From Spirosoma radiotolerans (lineage in GTDB: Bacteria; Bacteroidota; Bacteroidia; Cytophagales; Spirosomataceae), in contig NZ_CP010429.1 in NCBI RefSeq assembly GCF_000974425.1, positions 6,868,001-6,932,000 of the forward strand: a stretch of DNA of 64,000 nt, written 5' to 3'. The notes below the pieces were generated by a model. The model did not search any database and was not told where the DNA came from. It saw only the letters and a program-made list of their open reading frames with translations. Shown here in pieces: positions 44,904 to 52,939 of the stretch; the stretch's first letter is position 1; each line of letters starts with the position of its first letter. Position numbers and translations under genes: made by a program.

Positions 44904-46682
44904 TTATTTAGTGGCTACTTTTTTTTTGACGGGCGCCTTTGGAGTAGGCTTCGCTGTTGGCGTTGGAGCTGCCTTAGGACCTTCTAGTGCCCGTTTAACG
45001 CTCTCGTCATTGGGGTCGATGGCCAGCACTTTATCAAAATACTCTTTCGCTTTGGCATCGTCTTTCTTCAATAAAGCAAAGCCTGCCAATGCTTTGTAGG
45101 CTGTTACCAGATAACGCTTATAATCCGTTTTGTCCGTCGAATCTGGAGACAGAGCTTGCTCGATGAATTTTTCGTACAATGGGCCTGCCAAGCTAGCTGC
45201 TTTCTCCTGTTCTTTGGGGTAGGCATAGTAATTGGCCCCCGCACGGTAGTAGTAAGCTAATGGGTATTTTTTGCCATCTGATTCAATTTTTTGCGCCATA
45301 AGGGCAAACGCTGAATCAGCCCGCAGATAGTACTGTTGCTTTACTTGCCGAATCTGAGCTGTATCCATTGGAGCCGCCGAACTATCCCGGCCAACCCGTG
45401 GCGCATACTGATAATTGGCAAGACCTAACCACAAATAATCATTGTTTTGTGGTTTCTTATCATTCTGGATCGTTTTGGCGTAGTAATTAGCCGCCTTATC
45501 GTAACGCTTGGTTTCGTAATATTTCTTACCAATCTCACGATACAGGTTCTCCGTTGTATCCATTGGAGCTGCCTTTTCCAGGTTAACAATGCTCAGCGAA
45601 TCACCCTCTGGAGTACCTAGTTGCGCTTCTGCCCGGCCCAGGTATTTATAATCGTCAGCCATCACTTTCTGCGGTGCTGTCGAAATGAACCGGTTAAGCG
45701 CTTCAACTGATTCGGCATTCTTACCCAACGCGCTATAAGCCCATCCGTACATGCGGTCAATGATTGGGTTATTAACTTTCCCCTTCAGTTGATCCAGGTA
45801 AGCAACAGCTCCTTGGTAGTCCTGTGCCAGAAATTTATAACGAGCTACGTCAAGTAATTGCTCAGGATCTGTCGTACCACTTTTTTGTACGTACAGCTCA
45901 TAGTTTTGAGCCGCTGCTTTGTACGCACGCGAGTTCGCTAGAGCATCGGCATAAGCACGATACGTTGGGGCAAACTCAGGATCGTTTTGGATAGCCAGTT
46001 TGAAGAATTCCTGTGCTTTGGCATAGTTTTTACCGCGCAGGTATAGACGGCCGATTTTGTAATTAGCTTCAGCTAGGTTCGGGCTGATCGCCAGGGCATT
46101 TTCATACTTCGTAATGGCATTACCGCCATCATTTTTCAGGAAGTATGCATCGCCCATCAACATTTCGATTTCGGCGTTCTCGTTCTTTTTATCCTTTTCG
46201 TCGGCAACAGTTAATAGGCTCAACGCAGCAGCAGGATCATTTTGTTTGGGTTGGTCCGACAGCGTATACATTTCAGCGCCACGGATCAAAACATCCTGAT
46301 TCTTACTTTTCGTTTGTGCAACGGCGTTATCGATCAGCGACTTTGCTGTTGCGCCGTCACCCTTGGCTAAGGCCACGCCTGCCAGTCCGATATTGTTCAA
46401 CTGGTTTTTAGCATCAGCGGCAGCACCCTTCTGAAACGTTTCTTTTGCTTTGTCCAGCTGCCCACTTCTCAGGTAATAATAGCCCAGATAAAACTGATTG
46501 TCAGCCGTCGGCGAGCTGGTGGCCAACTGCGTTAGCGTTTGCCCCGCCTTATTATATCGCTCAGCCTCTACATCTTTCAAGGCCGTCTGGACGTCCTGCG
46601 CCATCAAAGGGGCCGTCATAGTTGCCCCAACGAACAGGATGGTCATCAGCGATTGCTTCTGGTTGTTCATCATGTAATTCAA
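44904..46682 (-). CDS. Periplasmic TPR protein at the end of the TonB operon
   Basis: 592 residues (a start a few codons later is possible). A signal peptide (MTILFVGATMTAPLMAQD) is followed by many TPR units, for example YYLRSGQLDKAKETFQKGAA, AISPNLAEANYKIGRLYLRG, KYYETKRYDKAANYYAKTIQ, and a Lys/Pro/Ala-rich tail (PTPTAKPTPKAPVKKKVATK). It follows the PstS-like gene by 81 bases. In related Bacteroidota such a TPR protein often closes this ExbB-ExbD-TonB operon, and may bind cell-envelope partners. Confidence 0.83.
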   Translation of the reverse strand: MNYMMNNQKQSLMTILFVGATMTAPLMAQDVQTALKDVEAERYNKAGQTLTQLATSSPTADNQFYLGYYYLRSGQLDKAKETFQKGAAADAKNQLNNIGLAGVALAKGDGATAKSLIDNAVAQTKSKNQDVLIRGAEMYTLSDQPKQNDPAAALSLLTVADEKDKKNENAEIEMLMGDAYFLKNDGGNAITKYENALAISPNLAEANYKIGRLYLRGKNYAKAQEFFKLAIQNDPEFAPTYRAYADALANSRAYKAAAQNYELYVQKSGTTDPEQLLDVARYKFLAQDYQGAVAYLDQLKGKVNNPIIDRMYGWAYSALGKNAESVEALNRFISTAPQKVMADDYKYLGRAEAQLGTPEGDSLSIVNLEKAAPMDTTENLYREIGKKYYETKRYDKAANYYAKTIQNDKKPQNNDYLWLGLANYQYAPRVGRDSSAAPMDTAQIRQVKQQYYLRADSAFALMAQKIESDGKKYPLAYYYRAGANYYAYPKEQEKAASLAGPLYEKFIEQALSPDSTDKTDYKRYLVTAYKALAGFALLKKDDAKAKEYFDKVLAIDPNDESVKRALEGPKAAPTPTAKPTPKAPVKKKVATK

Positions 46683-46763
46683 GTTGGAAATTAGGAAATT
46701 TGGTTAGTACCTATTTAACGAATTAGCAAATCTAAAAAATTACAAGTAAACCAAAAAACTTAC

Positions 46764-47693
46764 TTATTTAGTCAGATTTATTATCCGATCATATGGAATT
46801 CTGGGCCAAAGGCCCAATTTACGAATGATTAGCGAACCTGCGTCTCTGGCAATGTAGTTTATTAGTCCTCCACCCAATCCTGGATGCGTTTCACGGCTTA
46901 CTATATAGACGGGTCTCCGTAATGGATAACGCTGCATGCCTAAGTCTTCCTGAAACGGCTGAAAATAATCATCGCGTTTCGTTGGATTCGGCTTGTCCGA
47001 TACGCCCATGACGCGCAAGTCGCTGGCTAATTCTACTGAGAGGGGTTCATCGCTATCGCTAATCCAATTGACGCCGATGAAGCCCAATGCCGATGGATTC
47101 TTGCGCACAAAGTTTATAACTTCTCGATTTGAGCGCGTCGTGAAAATTCGTATGTTAGTAACATTTTTAATCTTGAAGGTGTTCAAAACAAATTCTAAAT
47201 TACTGGAATTATTGTTATCAAACACCAGGGTAATTGGGCTGTTTTGGTTACCGTTTTTTAGTTGGTTCCAGTTTTTCGTCTGCCCATTAAAAATGCGTTG
47301 TAACTCGGTCATGGAAATCAGGCTGTCTGTATTGGCCTTATTCACAATGAGTGCGACGCCATCGGTTGCAATTTTCTCCGTCGCGCCTTTAATCTTGCTT
47401 TTATCAAGTACAGCCCGTTCGTTCGGCCTTAATGGTCGAGTCGTAAAGACGATCCGCGCACTGTCATGAAGCATCATGTTAATCGCTTCCTGCTCAGGTT
47501 TAAAGACAACATCAAAGTGAACGTTTGGATAAATTCCGGCATAAGCCGAAGTCAGTTGAGTGACCAGTGGCTGGAAGGATTCATCCGCAGCAATAACGAT
47601 GTTACCGCGCGAAGGATTGTCTAACGGCGGTTTTCCATTGCCACAGCTCATTAAACCAGCTAAGATGGCAATACCCAAAAATCGTTTAATCAT
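46764..47693 (-). CDS. PstS-like substrate-binding lipoprotein
   Basis: 309 residues from MIKRFLGIAILAGLMSCGNG, a lipoprotein signal with the lipidated Cys at 17. The mature part resembles the phosphate-binding PstS fold: GNIVIAADESFQPLVTQLTS, RIVFTTRPLRPNERAVLDKS, TDGVALIVNKANTDSLISMT and TELQRIFNGQTKNWNQL. No Pst permease is near; instead it sits in a TonB operon, so it may be a periplasmic adaptor or binder rather than a transporter component. It overlaps the previous gene by 8 bases. Confidence 0.78.
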   Translation of the reverse strand: MIKRFLGIAILAGLMSCGNGKPPLDNPSRGNIVIAADESFQPLVTQLTSAYAGIYPNVHFDVVFKPEQEAINMMLHDSARIVFTTRPLRPNERAVLDKSKIKGATEKIATDGVALIVNKANTDSLISMTELQRIFNGQTKNWNQLKNGNQNSPITLVFDNNNSSNLEFVLNTFKIKNVTNIRIFTTRSNREVINFVRKNPSALGFIGVNWISDSDEPLSVELASDLRVMGVSDKPNPTKRDDYFQPFQEDLGMQRYPLRRPVYIVSRETHPGLGGGLINYIARDAGSLIIRKLGLWPRIPYDRIINLTK

Positions 47694-47907
47694 CTTCCTG
47701 AAAGCGTTGATAGGCCCGGTACGCCCGAAAGGCGCCGTAAATAAGTAGCAACGCTCCCATGCTGTACCGAAACGGGCCGGGCTCTGGGAGCACCCCAAAA
47801 GACTGAGAGGAGGCAATCAGTCCGATGCCTCCTCCCAAGTATGCCAGTGAAGCCAATACTGATATATACAGCGTTAGCCGCGCTGGACCTCGATTTTGTC
47901 CGCGCAT
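47686..47907 (-). CDS. Small membrane protein of the TonB operon
   Basis: 73 residues with two hydrophobic helices (LTLYISVLASLAYLGGGIGL; YSMGALLLIYGAFRAYRAY) and a charged end (QRFQEDD). I do not recognise a named family. The 8-base overlap with the next gene and 5-base gap from tonB show it belongs to the operon. Confidence 0.75.
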   Translation of the reverse strand: MRGQNRGPARLTLYISVLASLAYLGGGIGLIASSQSFGVLPEPGPFRYSMGALLLIYGAFRAYRAYQRFQEDD

Positions 47908-47912
47908 AGGGT

Positions 47913-48737
47913 TTATTCCAGCGTGAAGTTAATCGGTAGGTTGTATTTCACCCGAACTGGTCGGCCTGATTGTTTACCAGGACGCCATTTCGGCATGCCT
48001 TTTACTACGCGTTGGGCTTCTTCATCTGTGCCAAAGCCCAGGCCTTTCAGCACTTGTACATCCTGAATACTACCATCCGTATTTACTACGAAGCTAACGA
48101 ACACACGTCCTGAAACGTTAGCCCGTTGAGCAGCTGCCGGATAGCGCAGGTTTTTGCTCAGATATTGGCCAAGGGCAGCCATACCACCGCTGAACTCAGG
48201 TTGCTGTTCTACCACCGTAAAGATTTCCTCTTCTTTCGGGGCAGCTTCTACAGCGACTTCCACTTTCGTTGGAGCGGCTGAAGCTTCAGGGGCTGCAATG
48301 ATGTTTTCGGCATTTGGGTCACCTTCCTGCGTTTTTTCGGCAGCAACGGCTTCCTTCAATTCCTCAACAGCCGGTGGTGGCGTTTCTTCCGGTACTTCCT
48401 CATCCGGCTTTACTTCCGGCGGAAGGAATTTCACCGTGTTCACCTTCGGTAGTTCTACCGGTGGTGGTGGCGGTGGTGGCGGCTCGTTCGGGTCAATAGG
48501 TGGTGGTGGAAGCTTCATCAAGTCCACCTCGACCATTGCCTGTTCGGTTTTCTCCGGAGTTAGAGCGGTTATAATCGTTGGTGTCAATACGCCTAACGTG
48601 AACAGGATGCCACCGATAATCAGGGCCCGTGTTACAGTTTTAGGATAAGACTTCCGCAAATCATAGGCACCATACGCTCGGTTCCGGTTGGCAAACACGA
48701 TATCATCGAGTGTTGCCGGGGATTCTAGTTCTGCCAT
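47913..48737 (-). CDS. tonB: TonB family energy transducer
   Basis: 274 residues: a cytoplasmic N-terminus (FANRNRAYGAYDLRKSYPKT), one TM helix at about 35-57 (ALIIGGILFTLGVLTPTIIT), a Pro-rich and Glu-rich spacer (PPPPIDPNEPPPPPPPPVEL, EVPEETPPPAVEELK), and a C-terminal TonB domain with PEFSGGMAALGQYLSKNLRY and VSGRVFVSFVVNTDGSIQDV. It transmits proton-motive energy to outer-membrane receptors, together with the ExbB and ExbD genes upstream. Confidence 0.93.
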   Translation of the reverse strand: MAELESPATLDDIVFANRNRAYGAYDLRKSYPKTVTRALIIGGILFTLGVLTPTIITALTPEKTEQAMVEVDLMKLPPPPIDPNEPPPPPPPPVELPKVNTVKFLPPEVKPDEEVPEETPPPAVEELKEAVAAEKTQEGDPNAENIIAAPEASAAPTKVEVAVEAAPKEEEIFTVVEQQPEFSGGMAALGQYLSKNLRYPAAAQRANVSGRVFVSFVVNTDGSIQDVQVLKGLGFGTDEEAQRVVKGMPKWRPGKQSGRPVRVKYNLPINFTLE

Positions 48738-48741
48738 GGTG

Positions 48742-49278
48742 TTATGCGTCTAATTTTACTTTGTCTTTGAGAAGTTTCTTCTCGTCCGGAGTGAGTACAT
48801 CCACCAGGGCGTACCGCTTGAGTTTGGTAATGGCCATCTCGTCCAGAACATCAACCATGTTTTTATAGGTTGATTGCTTTGTTGGCTTGATAACCACAAC
48901 AAACTTTTCGCCACCTACTTTCCGGGCATTTTCCTGAAGTGCCTGGCGGAATTCGTAGCCATAACCAACGGTCTTTACTTCGGGGTCTTCGTTAGCTGCT
49001 TTACCGAAAATGTAATGCGCTTTGTTGTCCTTCCCCAGAAAGATCGTCATTACGTTGGATGCCTTGATCGGCTCCGTTTCCTCTGTTTTTGTTTTATCCG
49101 GCACGTTGAGCGTCATCGAAGATGGTTTGCTCAGGGTGGTGGCCAAAATGAAGAAGGTAATCAGGAGAAATCCCAGGTCGACCATGGGCGTCATATCCAC
49201 ACGGGTTGACGCTTTTTTGGACCGTACCTTACCACCATCATGTTTACCACCACCACCACCGGTATTAATTTCTGCCAT
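48742..49278 (-). CDS. exbD: ExbD/TolR family protein (second)
   Basis: 178 residues with the TM segment following TRVDMTPMVDLGFLLITFFI, which holds the proton-channel Asp (MVDLGF), and a periplasmic domain with VVIKPTKQSTYKNMVDVLDE. It follows the other ExbD by 56 bases and precedes tonB by 4. The N-terminal GGGGGKHDGGK stretch is unusual. Confidence 0.9.
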   Translation of the reverse strand: MAEINTGGGGGKHDGGKVRSKKASTRVDMTPMVDLGFLLITFFILATTLSKPSSMTLNVPDKTKTEETEPIKASNVMTIFLGKDNKAHYIFGKAANEDPEVKTVGYGYEFRQALQENARKVGGEKFVVVIKPTKQSTYKNMVDVLDEMAITKLKRYALVDVLTPDEKKLLKDKVKLDA

Positions 49279-49334
49279 GTTTTCTTAACAGATTCGCGTG
49301 GTGAAAATCAACTATAGTCGCAATCGCTAGGCAA

Positions 49335-49961
49335 TTAATCAGCTTTCCAACCGGCCGGGGGCGCTTCTGTGCCCGTGATCAGGTTGAACTTGTTGATATT
49401 TTGCGCTTGTAGCGTAGCCAATACATTCTTGAACTCGGGGAATTTAGCGAGGTTATCGCCTTTCAACGCAATTCGAAGATTGTTGTTAGCCTTCCGGGCA
49501 TTGTAAACCCATTCTTTCAATTCATTCGTTGGCGCTGCGCCGGTCGAATCGGTTGGAATACCGGGTTGTTTTACCTTAGCCTGTTGTTCTTTAGGAAGGT
49601 TCAGGTAAGATTTCAACTGGTTAATTGGCAGACCGAAGTTTGACATCAGGGAAAACTCTTTCTTCTCATTGTTCGAAAAAGTAAGCCCTTTAGCGGCAGC
49701 AATGTTATCCAGCATGGCAATGCGGTTCTGCGCATTGTCGATACCGAAATAGACTTTGCCATCTCTACCAAGACCAATGGTCATGATATCGTTGTCGGGG
49801 ACTTTGATTCCGGAAATGGACGAAGGTGTTTCGATGGCGGCAGCATCCTGCGACCGGAACTGGGCCGTTAGGATAAAGAACGTCAACAAAAGGAACGCCA
49901 CGTCGCACATCGCGGTCATATCCACTGCGGAACTGGCGCGTTTTACTTTAACTGCTGGCAT
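49335..49961 (-). CDS. exbD: ExbD/TolR family protein (first)
   Basis: 208 residues with the same SAVDMTAMCDVAFLLLTFFI channel segment (Asp in MCDVAF) and a longer periplasmic domain including an insertion (YLNLPKEQQAKVKQPGIPTD) not in the second ExbD. Two ExbD subunits per ExbB are usual in Bacteroidota operons of this type. Confidence 0.9.
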   Translation of the reverse strand: MPAVKVKRASSAVDMTAMCDVAFLLLTFFILTAQFRSQDAAAIETPSSISGIKVPDNDIMTIGLGRDGKVYFGIDNAQNRIAMLDNIAAAKGLTFSNNEKKEFSLMSNFGLPINQLKSYLNLPKEQQAKVKQPGIPTDSTGAAPTNELKEWVYNARKANNNLRIALKGDNLAKFPEFKNVLATLQAQNINKFNLITGTEAPPAGWKAD

Positions 49962-49977
49962 AAGTTATTCTTAAATT

Positions 49978-50811
49978 TTAATAATGAGCGGCAAAGTTCT
50001 GCTGAATGCTCAGGCCGATCTCGTCGATGTTGTACGTCAATACGTCAATACGGCTCGTAAAGTAGCTATACATGATCGTAGCGATAGCGGCTGTACCGAT
50101 ACCAAGAGCCGTGTTTACAAGGGCTTCAGAGATACCAGTCGAAAGTGCACCTGTATCAGGCTGTCCCGTAGCACCCATGGCTGCGAAAGCGCGAATCATA
50201 CCTAGTACCGTTCCAAGCAGGGCAATCAGTGTCGAAACCGAAGCCAGGGTAGCAATGATAGTCAGGTTTTTTTCCAGCATTGGCAACTCAAGCGTCGTAG
50301 CTTCTTCTACTTCTTTCTGCAGGGCTACCAGCTTCTGCTCTTTGTCTAGCTGCGTGTCAGTAGCTAACTGCTGATACTTTACCAGAGCTGTTTTCACAAC
50401 GTTGCCAATCGAACCTTTCTGACGGTCGCACTCCTGGATAGCAGCAGCAACTTCATTGCGGTCAAGCTGGCCTTTGATTTTCCGAACGAAATCATCGATA
50501 GAACCCGAACCGTTTGCGCGGCCGATGGTGATGAAACGCTCAATCGAGAATACCAGTACCGTTAGAAAACAGGTAAATAAAATTGGTACGATAAAGCCTC
50601 CCTTGTAAACCGTACCGAAGTAGTCACCTGGAAGTGGTTCTTTCGTATTGTCGCCTTCTTGGAAGTGGCTGCCATCACCGAAGACGAACATGTACGTCAG
50701 GATACCGATCAGCAACAATACCGGAATTACGAACGCGGGGTTAAGACCACCTGACTTCTTTTTTGGTGCCGCTGCTTTGGCGGGTGCTGGAGAAGGAGTT
50801 TGTGTTTTCAT
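49978..50811 (-). CDS. exbB: MotA/TolQ/ExbB proton channel protein
   Basis: 277 residues. After a Pro/Ala/Lys-rich N-terminus there is a helix (AFVIPVLLLIGILTYMFVFG), a second (GFIVPILFTCFLTVLVFSIE), a cytoplasmic helical loop, and the paired TM3-TM4 region with LIALLGTVLGMIRAFAAMGA and the family TM motif ISEALVNTALGIGTAAIATI. It forms the pentameric channel with the two ExbD proteins. First gene of the operon running to the TPR gene. Confidence 0.93.
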   Translation of the reverse strand: MKTQTPSPAPAKAAAPKKKSGGLNPAFVIPVLLLIGILTYMFVFGDGSHFQEGDNTKEPLPGDYFGTVYKGGFIVPILFTCFLTVLVFSIERFITIGRANGSGSIDDFVRKIKGQLDRNEVAAAIQECDRQKGSIGNVVKTALVKYQQLATDTQLDKEQKLVALQKEVEEATTLELPMLEKNLTIIATLASVSTLIALLGTVLGMIRAFAAMGATGQPDTGALSTGISEALVNTALGIGTAAIATIMYSYFTSRIDVLTYNIDEIGLSIQQNFAAHY

Positions 50812-50867
50812 TGGAACTGGACTGTAGGGTTAAATATTAAAAGTTGGTTTACCCGGTAAAAAAAGTG

Positions 50868-50906
50868 AAAAATTTAGACTCTTTCGGTTTGTGCATCTAA
50901 ATTTTT
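50868..50906 (-). promoter_or_regulatory. 11-bp inverted repeat upstream of exbB
   Basis: AAAAATTTAGA (50868-50878) and TCTAAATTTTT (50896-50906) are perfect complements with a 17-base spacer, 57-95 bases before the start. It could be a 5'-UTR hairpin or an operator. Confidence 0.4.
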
Positions 50907-51340
50907 AAAGGAAATGCCTTCAAACCTCCACAAAAATATGTGTTTTCTGCCAATAACAACACAATTCTCAAAGTCTATTGTTTCGCCTTAATTGCAGTCC
51001 AGCAACATATAGTTGGATAGAACTCACTTCTTGTTCGAATGCCTGCCTTTGGCAAAGGCGGCATAACGCCTTGTTTTTCAACTACCACACAAAAAAAAAT
51101 TTGTTCGGAGTCCTTATTCATAACGGGTTAAGGCGGAGCATGAGTCATAAAATAATTGTTAAGATTATTGAAAGGTGCTTTCCAAAAGAGCTTCTTAAAT
51201 TCTTTTAGGATAGATGCCGTAGCCTCTCTAATTCCATAAAAAGAGTTAAAATTATTTCTGGCTATTGCAAAACAGTGAGGAAACGGTCGCATATGAAGAC
51301 GCTGGCAGATAGGGAAATCCTATCGAAAGGGCAAAAAAAG
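50907..51340. other. Gene-poor stretch
   Basis: I see no convincing gene on either strand. The sequence is A/T-rich and holds only short chance frames. It separates the exbB operon's promoter side from the exporter operon's end. Confidence 0.5.
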
Positions 51341-51363
51341 AGAGATGCAGTGGTTGCATCTCT
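51341..51363 (-). terminator. Terminator of the peptide-exporter operon
   Basis: AGAGATGCA (51341-51349) pairs with TGCATCTCT (51355-51363), loop five bases; on the minus strand it is followed after one C by seven T residues. It lies 116 bases past the TolC-like stop. Confidence 0.75.
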
Positions 51364-51478
51364 TTTACGACCTGTTGTTGGGAAGGCAGCATTCGAATCC
51401 ACGGCTCTCCCACATTGGCTGCGTATCGCAGCCAGGCTGTGCTACAGGGCTACGCTCCGAATGGGTACCAACGCGTAC

Positions 51479-52939
51479 CTATAATTCGCCCCGTTTGTAA
51501 AAATCAACGATCTTCTCCCGAAGTATCGTCTCGTAGTGAAGCTGAATCAAATTAATCGACGCCCGGTCAATATTGCTTTTCGCCAGATTGTAGTCTACGG
51601 CGTTTAGCAGACCGGCGTTATAGCGGGCTTCCGCAGCGTTGAACGACTGGGTTAATGCCGAAACCTGCCGATTCAAAGCATTATACCGATCGGTAGCGTT
51701 TTCTAACTGATTGACCGCCTGGTCAATAGCCTGCCGCAGATTTCGCCGGACACCCTCGGCCTGCGACTCGGCTAATTGTTGCTGTAACCGTGCGTTGGTC
51801 GTTCGGTAACGCACTTGAAATCCGTTCAGGATCGGAATGCGGATGCTGACACCCACACTTTTATACTGATTGTTGTCGAGTTGGTGAAAATAGCCAATGC
51901 GCTCCGCAGATGACGCTGGAGCCAGTACTCTGACCGGGTAGGACTGCCCGGCCACATCGACAAAGCCGGTTGTTGTTTGTTCAATCATGTCGGTGCCAAA
52001 TACATTCTGTCGGGCCGCACTGGAGAACGAGGTTCCCCAATTGGCCGTCAGTGTTACGCTTGGATAAGCGATTCCTTTGGCCAGGTCGATTCCTTTTTGT
52101 GCTGCTTTCGTGCGCAGATCAGCGGCCAGCACTTCAGGCATGAATGTACGAGCCTGGCTATACAAATGGTGTGCATCGGCTAGGCCGGACTGCATTGATG
52201 ACATCGTGTCCGACAGCCGAACAAGTTCTAACGGGGTGGTGGCGGGCAGGTTCAATACCTGCAACAAGGCCAGCAGGGCCGCATTCAGGTTCGTTTTGGC
52301 CTGTACCTGTTGCATGTCATCGATTGCCAGTTGACTTTTGGCATCATAAAGATTGAAGGGAGCTACGGTGCCCATCTTTACCAGTTTTTCGGTTCGTTCA
52401 ACCTGAGCCTGCGCTACCGATACCTGCACGGCGCTAGCCGTTAGTAAATCCTGTGCCGACAGTACCTGCAAATAAGCCAGTAAGGTATTAAGCGTAAGGC
52501 TGTTCTTGATGGCGGCCACGTCAAATTGACTTGCCTGGGCGATCAGGCTTTGCTGAAGCAAATTATTTTTTAGCTGAAAACCATTGAAAACAGTCCAATT
52601 TACTCCCAATCCGGCGTTGCTGGTGGCAATCTGGGCGTTGGTAATACCATTCGTATATGGATCAACGTTACGCCCGAAGTTCATTCCCTGGTTGGTTAGG
52701 GCTGATATGACTGGCAACTGACTTTTGCGAGTCTGCTCCACGGTATTGTCGGCTACTTGTTTTTGCAGAACTGACTGCCGCAGGACTGGCTGATTTTCTA
52801 ACGCCAGTGTAATGCACTGTTCCAGCGTCAATGTAGTCGAGCGCGGCTCGATGGATGCAGGCAGGGAGGGTTCGGTACCCTGAGCCTTGGCCGGGTTAAG
52901 TAGGCTCAACGCGAGCAGGAGCAGGTATATGATTTTCAT
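51479..52939 (-). CDS. TolC-family outer membrane efflux protein
   Basis: 486 residues with a signal peptide (MKIIYLLLLALSLLNPAKAQ) and two repeats of the TolC fold: LTLEQCITLALENQPVLRQS opens the first, and the second half contains VGVSIRIPILNGFQVRYRTT and AEARYNAGLLNAVDYNLAKS. It makes the outer-membrane channel of a type I export system. It overlaps the exporter ATPase gene by 4 bases (ATGA), so it belongs to the HlyD-PCAT-TolC operon. Confidence 0.92.
   Translation of the reverse strand: MKIIYLLLLALSLLNPAKAQGTEPSLPASIEPRSTTLTLEQCITLALENQPVLRQSVLQKQVADNTVEQTRKSQLPVISALTNQGMNFGRNVDPYTNGITNAQIATSNAGLGVNWTVFNGFQLKNNLLQQSLIAQASQFDVAAIKNSLTLNTLLAYLQVLSAQDLLTASAVQVSVAQAQVERTEKLVKMGTVAPFNLYDAKSQLAIDDMQQVQAKTNLNAALLALLQVLNLPATTPLELVRLSDTMSSMQSGLADAHHLYSQARTFMPEVLAADLRTKAAQKGIDLAKGIAYPSVTLTANWGTSFSSAARQNVFGTDMIEQTTTGFVDVAGQSYPVRVLAPASSAERIGYFHQLDNNQYKSVGVSIRIPILNGFQVRYRTTNARLQQQLAESQAEGVRRNLRQAIDQAVNQLENATDRYNALNRQVSALTQSFNAAEARYNAGLLNAVDYNLAKSNIDRASINLIQLHYETILREKIVDFYKRGEL

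Noticed and set aside
50978..51208. 76-codon plus-strand frame in the exbB upstream gap
   Set aside because: Low-complexity A/T-rich translation with no conserved-looking feature.
51370..51478. tRNA-like stretch with TTCGAATCC and a GGCTGCG/CGCAGCC hairpin
   Set aside because: Neither strand gives a T-arm with a paired stem or an anticodon loop with U33, so I do not call a tRNA. A tRNAscan-SE or Infernal run would settle it.
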